Assembly: GCF_014203535.1 (NCBI RefSeq)
Contig: NZ_JACHJI010000005.1
Location: forward strand, 310,001-374,000
DNA from: Streptomyces griseomycini
GTDB lineage: Bacteria > Actinomycetota > Actinomycetes > Streptomycetales > Streptomycetaceae
Length of the DNA stretch: 64,000 bases
Direction of reading: 5' to 3'
Shown here: piece after piece, positions 17,967 through 35,109 of the stretch
How the letters are laid out: every line of letters begins with the position of its first letter
Numbering within the stretch: the first letter of the stretch is position 1
Notes under the pieces: generated by a model
Databases searched by the model: none
Seen by the model: only the letters and a program-made list of their open reading frames with translations
What the model was told of the DNA's origin: nothing
Program-made: the position numbers and the translations under genes

Positions 17967-20570
17967 TCACGGCAGGATCTCGACGTACCCGTCGGTTCCG
18001 TGCACGCGGATCCGCTGCCCGTCCCGGATCAGCCGGGTGGCCTGGTCCACGCCCACGACGGCCGGCAAGCCGTACTCCCGGGCGATGACCGCGCCATGGG
18101 TCATCAGACCGCCCACCTCCGTCACCAGGCCCGTGATTCCGACGAACAGGGGCGACCAGCTGGGGTCCGTGTAGGTCGTGACCAGGATGTCGCCCGCCTC
18201 GAGATCGGCCTCCGCCATGTCATGGATGACGCGGGCCCTTCCCTCGACGGTTCCGGCGGAGACCGGTAGGCCGATCAGGGCACCGGCCGGCACGTCGTCG
18301 CGTCGGTACGCCCCGGTGACGGCCTCGCCGTCCGACGTGAGCACCCGGGGCGGTGTGAGCGCGTGGTACGACCGGAACGCGTCCTTGCGCCGCTGGATGA
18401 GCCGTTCGTCCACCCGGTGCGAGCGCACGACGTCGTGGAACTCCTGGAACGTGAGGTAGAAGACGTCCTCCTTCTCGGGAAGCACGTTGGCCCGCACGAG
18501 GCGCTCGGCCTCTTCCAGGAGGGCCTGCTTGTAGACGAAGGAGCGGCTGACGATGTCGTACTTCGGGTACTCCCGGTATCCGATGAAGGTCCGGACCCGG
18601 TCGATCATCCGCTTGGTCAGGTCGGCCTTCCGTTTCCCGTCCGGCAGGGCCCGCAGGCGTGACAGCACGTCCTGCTCCTTCTTCCGCGCCTCCTGCCGCC
18701 CTCGTTCGAAGCGCCGCGCGGCGGCGCCCGGTTCGAAGTTCCTGACGTTGTCGAGGATCGCGGGCACGAGAGCGGCGGGGCGCTCGCGCCAACGCGGTCT
18801 CGTGATGTCGATCTCGCCGACGCAGCGCATGCCGTACCGGTCGAGGTAGGCCTCGATGGCGTCGCGCGCCTCGGTCCCGCCCGGGAGTTTCGCCAACCCG
18901 TCCAGGAAGTCCTCGTCCTCGACGCCCTGGAGGAACGCCGTCACCTCCGGATGCGGACGGATGACATCCGCGACGTCGAGCAGCGCCAGTCCCATCTCCG
19001 ACGTGATGTTGTCGGGGGCGGACAGCGTGAGCGTGTCAGCCGCGTTCTTCTCGCCCAGCCATTCCTGCAGCTTGTCGTTGAGCCACCACGTGGCCTCCAT
19101 CCCCGCCGTGATCACCTGCATGCTCAGGGGACTGCCGAGGACTCGCTTGTGCTCCTCGAAGGCCTCCAGCAGGAAGTCGAACAGCTCCGGCCCGGTCTTC
19201 GTCCGAATGTCACGCCTCAGGGTGGCGATGGACGCCCGGCTGTGCTCGATCAGCTCCTTGACGATGGCCGGGTCGGTCTCGATCGGGGCGGAGGCGCCGC
19301 CGGCCGGCGGCCCGCCGGGGCCCGCGTCCGGGAGGGACGGGACGAAGTCGTCGCGGTCGAGGACGGTCTCCAGCGCGTCCCTGGTCAGCGGATCGGATCT
19401 CCCCACGATGTCCAGGAGGCCGGCGCGGCCCGCGGGCGAGGCCAGGCGCGGGGTGGCGTCGACGAACAGCCTCCCGCCGGCCTCGTGCATCGGCGCCATG
19501 GACGTCAGCTGCCACACGGAGAGCCCCAGGGGCCTCATGGGGTCGGTCATCATCTGCTGATGACCGACGGAGAGGTAGACGTGGTTCTCCCGGTCGCCGG
19601 TCCCGGGGACGGGGACGGGGAACAGCGTCGTGATCGGCCGGCTCTGGACGATCTGGAAGCCCTCGTCGGCCAGGCACCACTCGATGTCCTGCGGGCAGCC
19701 GAAACGCGCTTCGATCCGCCGTCCGAGCTGCACGAGTTCCACCACCTGGGCATCCGTCAGCGTCGGCTGCTCCTGCCGCTGCGAGTCGATCGCCACTTCC
19801 TGGGTACCGCCGGCCGGCAGGGCGCGTACGGCACGTTGTTTGGCGGCGATCGTCCTGGCGACGACTTCGCCGTGCCGCACCTTGAAGACGTCGGGGTTCA
19901 CCAGACCGGAGACCAGGGCCTCGCCAAGGCCGAAGCCGGCCTCCACGGTGGCGGTCTTCCGGTTGCCCGAGACGGGGTCGGCCGTGAACAGGACGCCGGC
20001 CGCGTGCGGGAAGACCATCTTCTGCACCACCACGGCCATGTGGACCGCGCGGTGGTCGATGCCGTTGCGCTGACGGTAGGTCACGGCCCGCTCGCTGAAC
20101 AGCGAGGCCCAGCACCGGCTGACGTGCCGGAGGATCGCCGAAGACCCCGTGACGTTCAGGTACGTGTCCTGCTGGCCGGCGAAGGAGGCCGTCGGCGAGT
20201 CCTCCGCCGTCGCGCTGGACCGGACGGCGCAGGCGGCTCGCCCGCCGAGCCGGGTGAGTGCGCGGGTGATCGCAGCCGCGAGATCGTCCGGGACGACGAC
20301 CTCTTCGACGGCCCGGCGGATCCGCGCACTGAGCGTGCGGACGGCCTCCCGGTCGTCCGGGTCCGAGCGCGACAGCTCATCGAGCCGGTCCTCGACCGAC
20401 GGCGCTTGCGCCATGATCCGCCGGAAGGCGTCCGTCGTCACGCAGAAGCCGTCCGGCACACGGATGCCCTCGATCCGCGACAGCCCGCCCAGGTGCGCGC
20501 CCTTGCCGCCGACGACCGCGACCTGTGCCTCGTCGACCGCTCGCAGATCCAGCACGTACTGTCCGGTCAT
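17967..20570 (-). CDS. rph: Rifampicin phosphotransferase (PEP-synthase-like)
   Basis: An 867-residue resistance enzyme that inactivates rifamycins by ATP-dependent phosphorylation of the ansa-bridge hydroxyl, releasing AMP and phosphate. It has the three expected parts. The ATP-grasp domain covers about 1-315, with VGGKGAHLGGL near the start and RSSATAEDSPTASFAGQQD. The rifamycin-binding middle domain covers about 320-750. The swivelling phosphohistidine domain has catalytic H825 in GGLMTHGAVIAREYGLP, the same number as in the Listeria enzyme. The start MTGQYVLDL at 20570 is the conserved one. A rifamycin-associated inverted repeat lies 234 bases upstream, so expression is probably rifamycin-inducible. 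It is a single gene. Confidence 0.95.
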   Translation of the reverse strand: MTGQYVLDLRAVDEAQVAVVGGKGAHLGGLSRIEGIRVPDGFCVTTDAFRRIMAQAPSVEDRLDELSRSDPDDREAVRTLSARIRRAVEEVVVPDDLAAAITRALTRLGGRAACAVRSSATAEDSPTASFAGQQDTYLNVTGSSAILRHVSRCWASLFSERAVTYRQRNGIDHRAVHMAVVVQKMVFPHAAGVLFTADPVSGNRKTATVEAGFGLGEALVSGLVNPDVFKVRHGEVVARTIAAKQRAVRALPAGGTQEVAIDSQRQEQPTLTDAQVVELVQLGRRIEARFGCPQDIEWCLADEGFQIVQSRPITTLFPVPVPGTGDRENHVYLSVGHQQMMTDPMRPLGLSVWQLTSMAPMHEAGGRLFVDATPRLASPAGRAGLLDIVGRSDPLTRDALETVLDRDDFVPSLPDAGPGGPPAGGASAPIETDPAIVKELIEHSRASIATLRRDIRTKTGPELFDFLLEAFEEHKRVLGSPLSMQVITAGMEATWWLNDKLQEWLGEKNAADTLTLSAPDNITSEMGLALLDVADVIRPHPEVTAFLQGVEDEDFLDGLAKLPGGTEARDAIEAYLDRYGMRCVGEIDITRPRWRERPAALVPAILDNVRNFEPGAAARRFERGRQEARKKEQDVLSRLRALPDGKRKADLTKRMIDRVRTFIGYREYPKYDIVSRSFVYKQALLEEAERLVRANVLPEKEDVFYLTFQEFHDVVRSHRVDERLIQRRKDAFRSYHALTPPRVLTSDGEAVTGAYRRDDVPAGALIGLPVSAGTVEGRARVIHDMAEADLEAGDILVTTYTDPSWSPLFVGITGLVTEVGGLMTHGAVIAREYGLPAVVGVDQATRLIRDGQRIRVHGTDGYVEILP

Positions 20571-20803
20571 CGCGATACCTCCGAGGCCGCCGAGCTCCGT
20601 CGCACTGCACCAGCCGGTCGAACCACCCGGGTCCCCGGCTCCGTCGAACCCCTTGTCGGGCGCACTCTCGGCTTCGCCCGCCCTCCCTCCGACGAGCCGG
20701 ACGGCAGGCGCCCGTACCCTCCGTACGTCGACAACGACCCAGGCACGTGGTGTCCCCATTTCCGCAGGTTGTGGTCTTGGCCGACGATTCTGCGCCGCGA
20801 CCC

Positions 20804-20822
20804 GGGTCTTGCCGCAAGCCCC
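20804..20822 (-). promoter_or_regulatory. Rifamycin-associated element (RAE) upstream of rph
   Basis: Read on the rph strand this is GGGGCTTGCGGCAAGACCC, a 19-base near-perfect inverted repeat around CTTGCGGCAAG. It agrees with the RAE consensus reported upstream of rifamycin-inactivating genes, as I recall it, at all but one base. It lies about 235 bases before the rph start. RAEs are associated with rifamycin-induced transcription. Confidence 0.8.
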
Positions 20823-20845
20823 CCTGCGTGCTATACGTTGAGAGT

Positions 20846-20867
20846 GGCAAGGAGAGACCTCCTTGCC
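20846..20867. repeat. Hairpin beside the RAE
   Basis: GGCAAGGAG and CTCCTTGCC form a perfect 9-base-pair stem with a 4-base loop, 23 bases from the RAE. On the plus strand it is followed by a T-rich run (tctgtcttttg), as in an intrinsic terminator. No rightward gene ends here, so it may instead be part of the rph control region. Confidence 0.45.
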
Positions 20868-21163
20868 TCTGTCTTTTGTCGGCCGTGGATCCGACGACTT
20901 CTCGCGACGCGGTGGCACGCCGCGCAGGCGTACGCGGCGTTGATCGCCGACAGCCCCCGACCCCGCCCGTCCCCGTGGTTCCCGAAGAAGCGAGCAGCCA
21001 CGCGGCTCTTCGGGCCATGAAGCGCCGACGCCACTGCGCATGGCGCGATCAGGGCCCGGGCCGGTGGAGGAGCTGGTCCCGGCCGTGCCCCGGGACGGGC
21101 GTCGGTCTCACCCGCAGGCGTGGACGACGTCGCGGAAGCGGCGCACGGGAGGGCCGGACCCGG

Positions 21164-22480
21164 TCACAGGAACCGCGAACTCGCCACCGGACCGGACGAC
21201 AGCAGTCGGGCCCGGTCACCCCGCAGCCACGTGTCGCGCACGGCCGAGACGAAGTCGGTGAGCCGTTCGACGGGGTCGGCGGGCGTCTGTCCGTCACCTT
21301 CGTCCGGTGTCGGGTCGGCCGCCACGACCGCCGCGGCGATCTCGGCCTCCGGCCGTTCGTCGGGCTCCCCGGGCTCCACGCCACCGTCGGCGTCCTGCCG
21401 CAGGCCGGCCGCCCACGGGGCCACGACCGACTGGTGGAGCAGTGTGACGCTGTCGGCGGTGACGTCCGGCGGGTCGGTCCAGCAACTCGCGTGCTCGTGC
21501 AGGACCTGACCGGGCGTCCGGTGGAACAACTGGTCCAGTATCTCGGGGCCCTGCTCCTCGTCGGCGGTCGCGTTGAGGTCGTAGGCGACGACGAGGGTGT
21601 CCTGCCGACCGGCCTCGAAGGGCTCCGCCGGGAGACCGAGCACCTCGGCGGCCGCCAGACCCAGGATCCTGCTGCCGCGGTCCGGCAGCAGGGACACCGA
21701 GCGCGGGCGCGTGCCGGCGGCGGCGAGCACCGACTCCAGCCGCAGCAGGCCGTGCAGGCACTGGCCGTGGGTGTCCTGGAGCCAGGCGTACCGGCCGGCC
21801 ATCCCCGCGTCGTAGCCGTACGGGGAGCACGTGCCCAGCACCGTGCCACCCATCACGTACTGCCAGCCCCGCAGGTCTGCGCCGTCCAGCGGGCTGCACG
21901 CGCCGGCACGCGCGGCGCGTTCCAGGACGCGGTTCTGCCGGTCCCGGGCGTCCAGCCAGATGTCGTCGTCGGGGGCGGGCAGCAGAGCGTGCTGACGCCG
22001 GGCCAGCTCCAGGTCACCCGCCAGGACGGCGTTGAAGACCAGCAGGTAGCGGTCCGGCCAGTCGGACAAGCCGCCCTCGTGCGCGAGCAGAACGTCGGCG
22101 GCGTCACGGTGCAGGCCCTCCGACTCGTACGCCGAGACCAGCTCCCGCAGCACCGTGGGGGAGCCGGAAGACAGGCGCAGGGCCTCGCGCAGCGCGGGTA
22201 TCGCCAGGTAGGACACGCCGCGCTCCACGCACGCGTACCCGTAGTCGTACAGAGCGCGTGGCTGGTCGGGATGCTTGGCCACGGCCGTGGCGGCCTCGTG
22301 CAGGTCGTCGAATCCCGTCGTCAGGGCGGCCCGGCCGACGACGAGGGCGACCTGCGCCAAGGGCGCCCCGGTCGCCCGCCGCAGCTCCCGCAGGCAACCG
22401 GGGACGTCACCTGCGTCGAGGCAGTCCCAGGACTTGAGCAGTTCGGGGGAGGTGGGGCGGCGATTCCTGCGCGAGAACAT
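21164..22480 (-). CDS. Conserved hypothetical, helical-repeat (TPR-like) N-terminus
   Basis: A 438-residue soluble protein I cannot name. The first 170 residues are Ala/Leu-rich helices with TPR-like spacing (for example YDYGYACVERGVSYLAIPAL followed by LREALRLSSGSPTVLRELV). The second half is mixed, with VVAYDLNATADEEQGPEILD and an acidic linker near residues 370-400. There is no signal peptide or membrane segment. It could be a scaffold for protein contacts. It is transcribed in the same direction as rph and the PKS but is separated from both by at least 500 bases, so it is probably independent. Codon use is normal for the window. Confidence 0.65.
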   Translation of the reverse strand: MFSRRNRRPTSPELLKSWDCLDAGDVPGCLRELRRATGAPLAQVALVVGRAALTTGFDDLHEAATAVAKHPDQPRALYDYGYACVERGVSYLAIPALREALRLSSGSPTVLRELVSAYESEGLHRDAADVLLAHEGGLSDWPDRYLLVFNAVLAGDLELARRQHALLPAPDDDIWLDARDRQNRVLERAARAGACSPLDGADLRGWQYVMGGTVLGTCSPYGYDAGMAGRYAWLQDTHGQCLHGLLRLESVLAAAGTRPRSVSLLPDRGSRILGLAAAEVLGLPAEPFEAGRQDTLVVAYDLNATADEEQGPEILDQLFHRTPGQVLHEHASCWTDPPDVTADSVTLLHQSVVAPWAAGLRQDADGGVEPGEPDERPEAEIAAAVVAADPTPDEGDGQTPADPVERLTDFVSAVRDTWLRGDRARLLSSGPVASSRFL

Positions 22481-22546
22481 GCCCAGGATCTTCTCCGGAG
22501 ACCGGAAACGGCATCAACTGCATTGTTCGGTGCCCCGGGACGGCCG

Positions 22547-22780
22547 TCAGCCGAACTGCCAGTCGTGCACCTCGACGTCGACGTGCCGGTCCGGGGCCAG
22601 GACAGCGCGTGCCGTGTCCGGGCACCGGCCCGTACGCGACCAGCCCGTCCCGGCCGGGCGGCACGGCGGGGTCGGCGGCCCGCCCCGTGCCGAGCACCAA
22701 GTGGCGGTTGCCGCCGGCCCGGCCGCCGGGGAAGTCCCACATCGTGCGTCCCAGCGTGCTGTGCCACCGACGCGGCATCA
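22547..22780 (-). pseudogene. Possible decayed small gene, unknown family
   Basis: The leftward frames read like a protein end with one frameshift. RTMWDFPGGRAGGNRHLVLG runs on to GRDGLVAYGPVP in one frame, then TARAVLAPDRHVDVEVHDWQ in the next, ending at a stop at 22547. I do not recognise the family, and the call rests on composition only. The rest of the 500-base gap between 22480 and 22981 shows nothing. Confidence 0.25.
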
Positions 22781-22980
22781 CGTCCCGGCGCGCGCCGGCC
22801 TCAGGGGCAGCCTCTCCGTCCCGTCCCCCGACGCTCGCAGGAGCGTGGTGGTCCCTCGCCGCCTCGCTCCGGACACCACCGCTTCGCCGGCTGTCCGCCC
22901 TCCTTTCCCCGGGGCGCCCGGGGCCGGAAGCGCTGCCGGAGGGCTGCCCCCGGGTGCCGACGGGATGCCGGCAGCCCCTG

Positions 22981-31332
<8,352 letters not shown>

Positions 31333-31439
31333 TCGTTCCAACCCTCCCGTGAACCCCTGGAGAAGATGGTGGCGCGGTTCACCCGGTTCCCTGTGGCGGC
31401 GGCGCCGCCCGGTACCGGGACGGCCGGAGCCCGTAGTGG

Positions 31440-31808
31440 CGGTCACCCGCGCGGTGACGACGAGCACGGTGCGGCGTTCGGCGCGGTCTCCGAGGCCGAG
31501 GGGCTGGGGGTGACCTTGAGCGCCCCGCGGGCTCCTCGGAGGAACGCCCACTGCGAGAGGACCATCGGCGGCGTCCGCCGTGAGGCCCTCGGCCATGTCC
31601 TGATCGTGGACGAGGCCCACACCCGCGCCGCGTCCTGGCGGCTTGCCGACGGCACTGCGACGCGCACCGCCCTTGCCGGTCCCGGCAGCAGCCACCCCCT
31701 GACGCCCGGAACCAGTCCGACGCCGCGGTGCACGACCCCGACACCCGCCGAGTGCCGCGGACCCGGATCCCGGGCGGCCTGGTCAACGAGTGCAGGCACG
31801 CGGCGTGA
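31440..31808 (+). pseudogene. Decayed integrase-core (rve) transposase
   Basis: One frame shows EAEGLGVTLSAPRAPRRNAH then CERTIGGVRREALGHVLIVD (about 31490-31615), the catalytic-Glu end of a DDE integrase core. A second frame gives the family's closing RIPGGLVNECRHAA with a stop at 31806-31808. A frameshift separates the two and the N-terminal half is missing. It sits in the 5' flank of the PKS. Confidence 0.7.
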
Positions 31809-31852
31809 CGTGCGGCGACAACTTCTCGAGCAGCACACGGTAGGCTGCGGCG

Positions 31853-32386
31853 GTGCGCACGGTCGAGCTTCTGTTGGACGAGGCGGCGGAGCTGGCGGTT
31901 CGGGAGGCCTGGCGGCGGCTCGCGGACGCGGGGCTGCCCAGCCAGGCGCGCCACCGCTCACCGACCAACAGCCCGCACCTCACCCTGGCCGCCTGCCCCG
32001 AGCTGACCACCCCGATCCGCTGGGAGCTCGCCGAGGTGGCCGCCGCCCTGCCGCTGCCGGTGCGGTTCACCGGCGTGGTCCGCTTCGAGAGGCCCACCTC
32101 GGTGCTGGCCTGGGCGCTGGATCTCGACTCCGCGCTGGCCGGCCTGCACCGCCGGGTGTGGGAGGCGGTGGCCTCGGACAGCCCGCCCGAGTCCCTCAGC
32201 CCGTTCCACGAACCCGGGCGCTGGAGCCCGCACGTCACCCTCGGCCGTACCCGGCGGGCAGGTGCCTTCGCCGGCCGGCGCATCCCCGAACTGCTGCCGG
32301 CACCACCGCTGTCGGTCCGGCTCGTCACCCTGCGCAGCTACGACACCGAGACCGGTGCCCTGGAGGTGCTGGAGCCCCGCCCCTGA
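31853..32386 (+). CDS. 2'-5' RNA ligase-like 2H phosphoesterase
   Basis: A 177-residue cytosolic protein of the 2H superfamily, which hydrolyses or forms 2',3'-cyclic phosphates and 2'-5' linkages in RNA or nucleotides. Both signature motifs are intact, HLTLA near residue 42 and HVTLG near residue 125, about 80 residues apart. The start is a GTG at 31853; no strong ribosome-binding site is visible. It stands alone, downstream of a decayed integrase and divergent from the PKS. The better-preserved motifs, compared with the 2H domain inside the 4566 protein, suggest an active enzyme. Whether it works with that RNA-repair system is speculation. Confidence 0.88.
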   Translation: MRTVELLLDEAAELAVREAWRRLADAGLPSQARHRSPTNSPHLTLAACPELTTPIRWELAEVAAALPLPVRFTGVVRFERPTSVLAWALDLDSALAGLHRRVWEAVASDSPPESLSPFHEPGRWSPHVTLGRTRRAGAFAGRRIPELLPAPPLSVRLVTLRSYDTETGALEVLEPRP

Positions 32387-32773
32387 GACGCCCCGGCGCC
32401 AATCGGCCGGCGCCCCCGCCGAAGCGGTGGCCCGGCGGCCGGCGGCACCGTCCGCAACGCCCCTGCCGCCACAGCACTCCCTGATCCGGTCGTCCTGCCC
32501 CGGCCTGCAGGTCGGCGATCCGGGTCTCCCACGCCCACGTGCCGTACCGCCGCCGTACGGACGCGGGCGTCCGCACGACCGGGCCACGGAGCGACCTCGG
32601 GCTCGGTGGGTGGCGGGCTCCAGGAAGGAGGACCGGGGCCGGGCTCCTGCCGGTACGGGGCCGGTCCCAGTCCGCGATCTCCCGCTCGTCGGACCAGCGC
32701 AAGCCGGCCCGGACGACGTCGGCCGGTTGCACGGGCTTCGCGTGACGCGCTGCTGGTTGCGCCGCCACCGCGG
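32387..32773. other. Convergent intergenic region, no supported gene
   Basis: A leftward frame (32325-32777) contains VRRRYGTWAWETRIADLQAG, which looks protein-like, but I cannot match it to a family and it overlaps the 2H gene. It may be a remnant. Nothing else is seen in these 387 bases. Confidence 0.3.
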
Positions 32774-33118
32774 TCATTTCAGGGGGTCGTGCCCCCAGTT
32801 CATCAGGGAGTGGCGCCAGGGGGTGTCTGTCACGTCTCCGTCGGGACGCTGCTTGATGTGCCGGTGGACGTAGCCGACGACCTTGCGCATGTGAGCGATG
32901 TCGTCGTCGCTCAGGTCGTCCTTCTTGGTGGAGAGCAGGTCGATGATGCGCCGTCCGGAGGCGTGGCCCACGCTTTCTCCGCCGTCACTCTGCCCGACGC
33001 TCTTCGACTCGTCGGTGTCCAGCCACTTCTTCAGTTCACCGGGGGTCATGTTGACCGCGTCGTTGAAATCCTTCCGGACGCTGTCCCGGTCGTCGTCCTG
33101 CTGTTTGGCTGCGGTCAT
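32774..33118 (-). CDS. DUF3140 protein
   Basis: A 114-residue soluble, charged protein matching the DUF3140 family. Typical features are FNDAVNMTPGELKKWL, the Ser/Gly-rich middle and HMRKVVGYVHRHIKQRP with TPWRHSLMNWGHDP at the end. It is widespread in actinomycetes and fungi, of unknown biochemical role, and often sits beside DUF2945, as here. Its ATG overlaps the stop of the DUF2945 gene (ATGA), so they form a coupled operon. The start at 33118 is fixed by that overlap; the longer open frame is a shadow. Confidence 0.88.
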   Translation of the reverse strand: MTAAKQQDDDRDSVRKDFNDAVNMTPGELKKWLDTDESKSVGQSDGGESVGHASGRRIIDLLSTKKDDLSDDDIAHMRKVVGYVHRHIKQRPDGDVTDTPWRHSLMNWGHDPLK

Positions 33119-33342
33119 GAGTTCCTGCCCCTCTTGCGCAGGGCGCCGGGCTTGTGCACGGCGGAGCGGCCGGACCGGTCGCTCTCCACTTCGTACTGCG
33201 GGTCGTCCCCGGAGGCGTCCACGGGGCGTCCGGCCGCCCGGGTCCTCTCGGTGATCTTCTTCTTGATCTTTCCCGTGACGCTCTGGCCGTGGCTCTTCCA
33301 CGAGACCTTGTCGCCTTTTTTCAGGCCGTCCTTCTTCGGCAC
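33115..33342 (-). CDS. DUF2945 (hypervirulence-associated, TUDOR-like) protein
   Basis: A 75-residue basic protein whose sequence KKGDKVSWKSHGQSVTGKIK is diagnostic of DUF2945, a small SH3/TUDOR-like barrel. YEVESDRSGRSAVHKPGALR follows in the usual place. The length is normal. It may bind nucleic acid or protein; no activity is established. It is first gene of a two-gene operon with DUF3140. A GGAAGGAGC ribosome-binding sequence precedes the ATG. Confidence 0.88.
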   Translation of the reverse strand: MPKKDGLKKGDKVSWKSHGQSVTGKIKKKITERTRAAGRPVDASGDDPQYEVESDRSGRSAVHKPGALRKRGRNS

Positions 33343-33649
33343 AACGTGCTCCTTCCGTCGGACACGGAGCTGTATGAGGAGCCGCGCCCTTCACACGGGG
33401 AAGGGAAGCCTGCGCAGGTGATCATGTGGAGGCGGACATGTGAGGGCACGGCGAGTGCGCGGTCGGTTTGCGTGTCCTGATCGCCCGCGGAGGTCCGCCC
33501 GCCGGAAAGCCGTCCCGCAGACACCAGGAGGGACCGTACGCTTCCCAGACTCGTGCAGCTTGTCGTATCGCGCACCCGCTGTGCCAGTCGTGGGAGGTGA
33601 CTCGCCCGGGGGCGGGTCGCTGATCAGGCGACGAATGCCGCGGGCGGTG
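33343..33649. other. Intergenic region, no supported gene
   Basis: The 307 bases between the DUF2945 operon and the HU-like gene hold no convincing frame. The first 60 bases (aagaagggaggg-type purine run on the minus strand) include the DUF2945 ribosome-binding site; a promoter is likely but not identifiable. Confidence 0.35.
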
Positions 33650-33907
33650 TCAGCGCGTGGTGCCGTTGACGTACTCGTACAGTGCCTGGCCGGGGCGCAG
33701 AGCGGGGCGGTCGTCTTCGAGGTGGAAGTCGCCGAAGCCGAGCACGGTGACCGTCTCGCCCTGCCTGAGGCCTTCGGCGATGGCCCCGGCGTACTCCACT
33801 GTGCCGAACAGGGCGTCGAGCACGCGTTCCACCTCGTCCGGTGGCAGCTGCGCACCGGTGTGCGCTGTCTTCGTCGCCGTCGCCTCGATCAGTGCATTCT
33901 TGTCCAT
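33650..33907 (-). CDS. HU-like DNA-binding protein with shortened beta-arm
   Basis: An 85-residue protein with the HU/IHF fold. The N-terminal helices read MDKNALIEATATKTAHTGAQ and the saddle motif is VTVLGFGDFHLE. The DNA-gripping beta-arm, normally about 20 residues with the RxGRNPQTG motif, is reduced to a few residues before ALRPGQALYEYVNGTTR. The basic tail of Streptomyces HupS is absent. It may bind DNA weakly or act as a partner for a full HU. It is a single gene between the DUF2945 operon and an SRPBCC gene, all leftward. The ATG has a good purine-rich site (ggcggaag) upstream. Confidence 0.75.
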   Translation of the reverse strand: MDKNALIEATATKTAHTGAQLPPDEVERVLDALFGTVEYAGAIAEGLRQGETVTVLGFGDFHLEDDRPALRPGQALYEYVNGTTR

Positions 33908-33954
33908 GAAAGATCTTCCGCCTTCCGGAGTCGCACGGTTGCAGACAGGGGCTG

Positions 33955-34401
33955 TCAGACGCTGCCGCGCCGGGCGCCGGTCTCTTGCCCGCGGGTTTCG
34001 AGGAAGTGCTCGAAACCCTCGAGGTCACCGGTGACCTGCTCGCGGACGAGGCCCGGCTTGTCGCCGACCGTTTCGGCCGGCCCGTCGGGGTCGAAGTCCA
34101 TCTGTAGCACCACTTCGGTCCGCGTGCCGTCCAGGCGGTGGGAGGTGACCACGCCGGCCTGCTCGGCCTCGCCGCCGACCGCGGTCCGGGCGAACCGCTC
34201 GTCCGGGATCCGCTCGGTGATCTGCGCGTCGAACTCCCGCTCGACCCCGCCGACGGAGGTGGCCCGGTGGGTGAGCGTCTGCGTGCGCTGCTCGATCCGT
34301 TCGACGCCCATGGGCTTCGGGAACGACTCGAACCGCGTCCACCGGTCGTGGGCGGTGTTCACCGGCACGTGAACCTCGATCGACTCTTCGACCTGCGCCA
34401 T
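33955..34401 (-). CDS. SRPBCC-family protein
   Basis: A 148-residue START/polyketide-cyclase-like protein of the SRPBCC fold. The N-terminal strand ESIEVHVPVNTAHDRWTRFE, RRxE-type FDAQITERIPDERFAR and the long C-terminal helix DLEGFEHFLETRGQE fit the family. These proteins have a hydrophobic cavity and bind lipids or other small ligands. An ATG three codons upstream (34410) is an alternative start. It is head-to-head with a second SRPBCC gene at 34643, about 240 bases away, suggesting local duplication or shared regulation. Confidence 0.85.
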   Translation of the reverse strand: MAQVEESIEVHVPVNTAHDRWTRFESFPKPMGVERIEQRTQTLTHRATSVGGVEREFDAQITERIPDERFARTAVGGEAEQAGVVTSHRLDGTRTEVVLQMDFDPDGPAETVGDKPGLVREQVTGDLEGFEHFLETRGQETGARRGSV

Positions 34402-34642
34402 GGTGTACACCCCTCGTCCGCTGGGAGGGGGACGTGCTGGTTGCGGCAGCCCTTACGGGTCCATGCCCGTACCGCCGGGGTACCCGCGCCCGGGTGCGCC
34501 ATGACCACCCGGGCGGGTCAGCCCCCGCGAGGCCGCGCGGGCAGGTCCTCGGGGCCGCCTCGTGCCGGCGGTGCCGCCCACCCGGATGACGGAGCGGTTC
34601 GTTTCGTTTCGCGGACCCGCAGACGGGGGCACAGCCGAAGGC

Positions 34643-35056
34643 ATGGGTGACTACGACGACTCGATCACGGTGGACGTTCCGCCGGAGCGGCTGTTCTCCT
34701 ACCTCGCCGACGTGCAGAACCTGCCCGCCTACATGCCCCGCCTGACCTCCGCCCGGCCCCACGACGGTGACCGGGTCACCGTCACCGCGCACATCGACCC
34801 CGCCGACGCGCCTGAGCAGGACGTCGAGAGCGAGGCCTGGATCCACGTCGTTGAGGACGGCAAGAGTCTGGAGTGGGGGGCACCGGGCCCGCACGACTAC
34901 CGCGGGCGCCTGCACGTCGCGGCCGGTGACAGTCCCGGCATCAGCCGGCTCACCGTCGAACTGCACACCGAGAGCACCGAAGGCGACCAGGTCGACCACG
35001 GCCTGCAGGAAGCGCTGAGCGGCATCAAGACCGCCGTGGAACGCGCGGAGCGCTGA
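34643..35056 (+). CDS. SRPBCC-family protein (second copy)
   Basis: A 137-residue SRPBCC-fold protein. SITVDVPPERLFSYLADVQN and YMPRLTS match the polyketide-cyclase/dehydrase-like subgroup, and the C-terminal helix GLQEALSGIKTAVERAER is well formed. The open frame extends upstream to 34562, but the ATG at 34643 aligns with relatives. It is divergent from the SRPBCC gene at 33955, with only moderate similarity between the two, so any duplication is old. The ligand is unknown. Confidence 0.85.
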   Translation: MGDYDDSITVDVPPERLFSYLADVQNLPAYMPRLTSARPHDGDRVTVTAHIDPADAPEQDVESEAWIHVVEDGKSLEWGAPGPHDYRGRLHVAAGDSPGISRLTVELHTESTEGDQVDHGLQEALSGIKTAVERAER

Positions 35057-35109
35057 CGCCTTCGGCAGCCCCACAGCCCGGCTGCGGCGTGCTGGACGAG
35101 GGCGGTGCC

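Noticed and set aside
18951..21020. A 689-codon rightward frame opposite rph
   Set aside because: rph is complete on the other strand, and this frame has antisense composition.
20831..21034. Small leftward ORF (67 codons) next to the rph control region
   Set aside because: It ends inside the hairpin/RAE region, has no known family and no good ribosome-binding site.
31333..31695. Upstream extension of the PKS frame by 121 codons
   Set aside because: The extra sequence is antisense to the integrase remnant, and the GTG at 31332 has a good ribosome-binding site.
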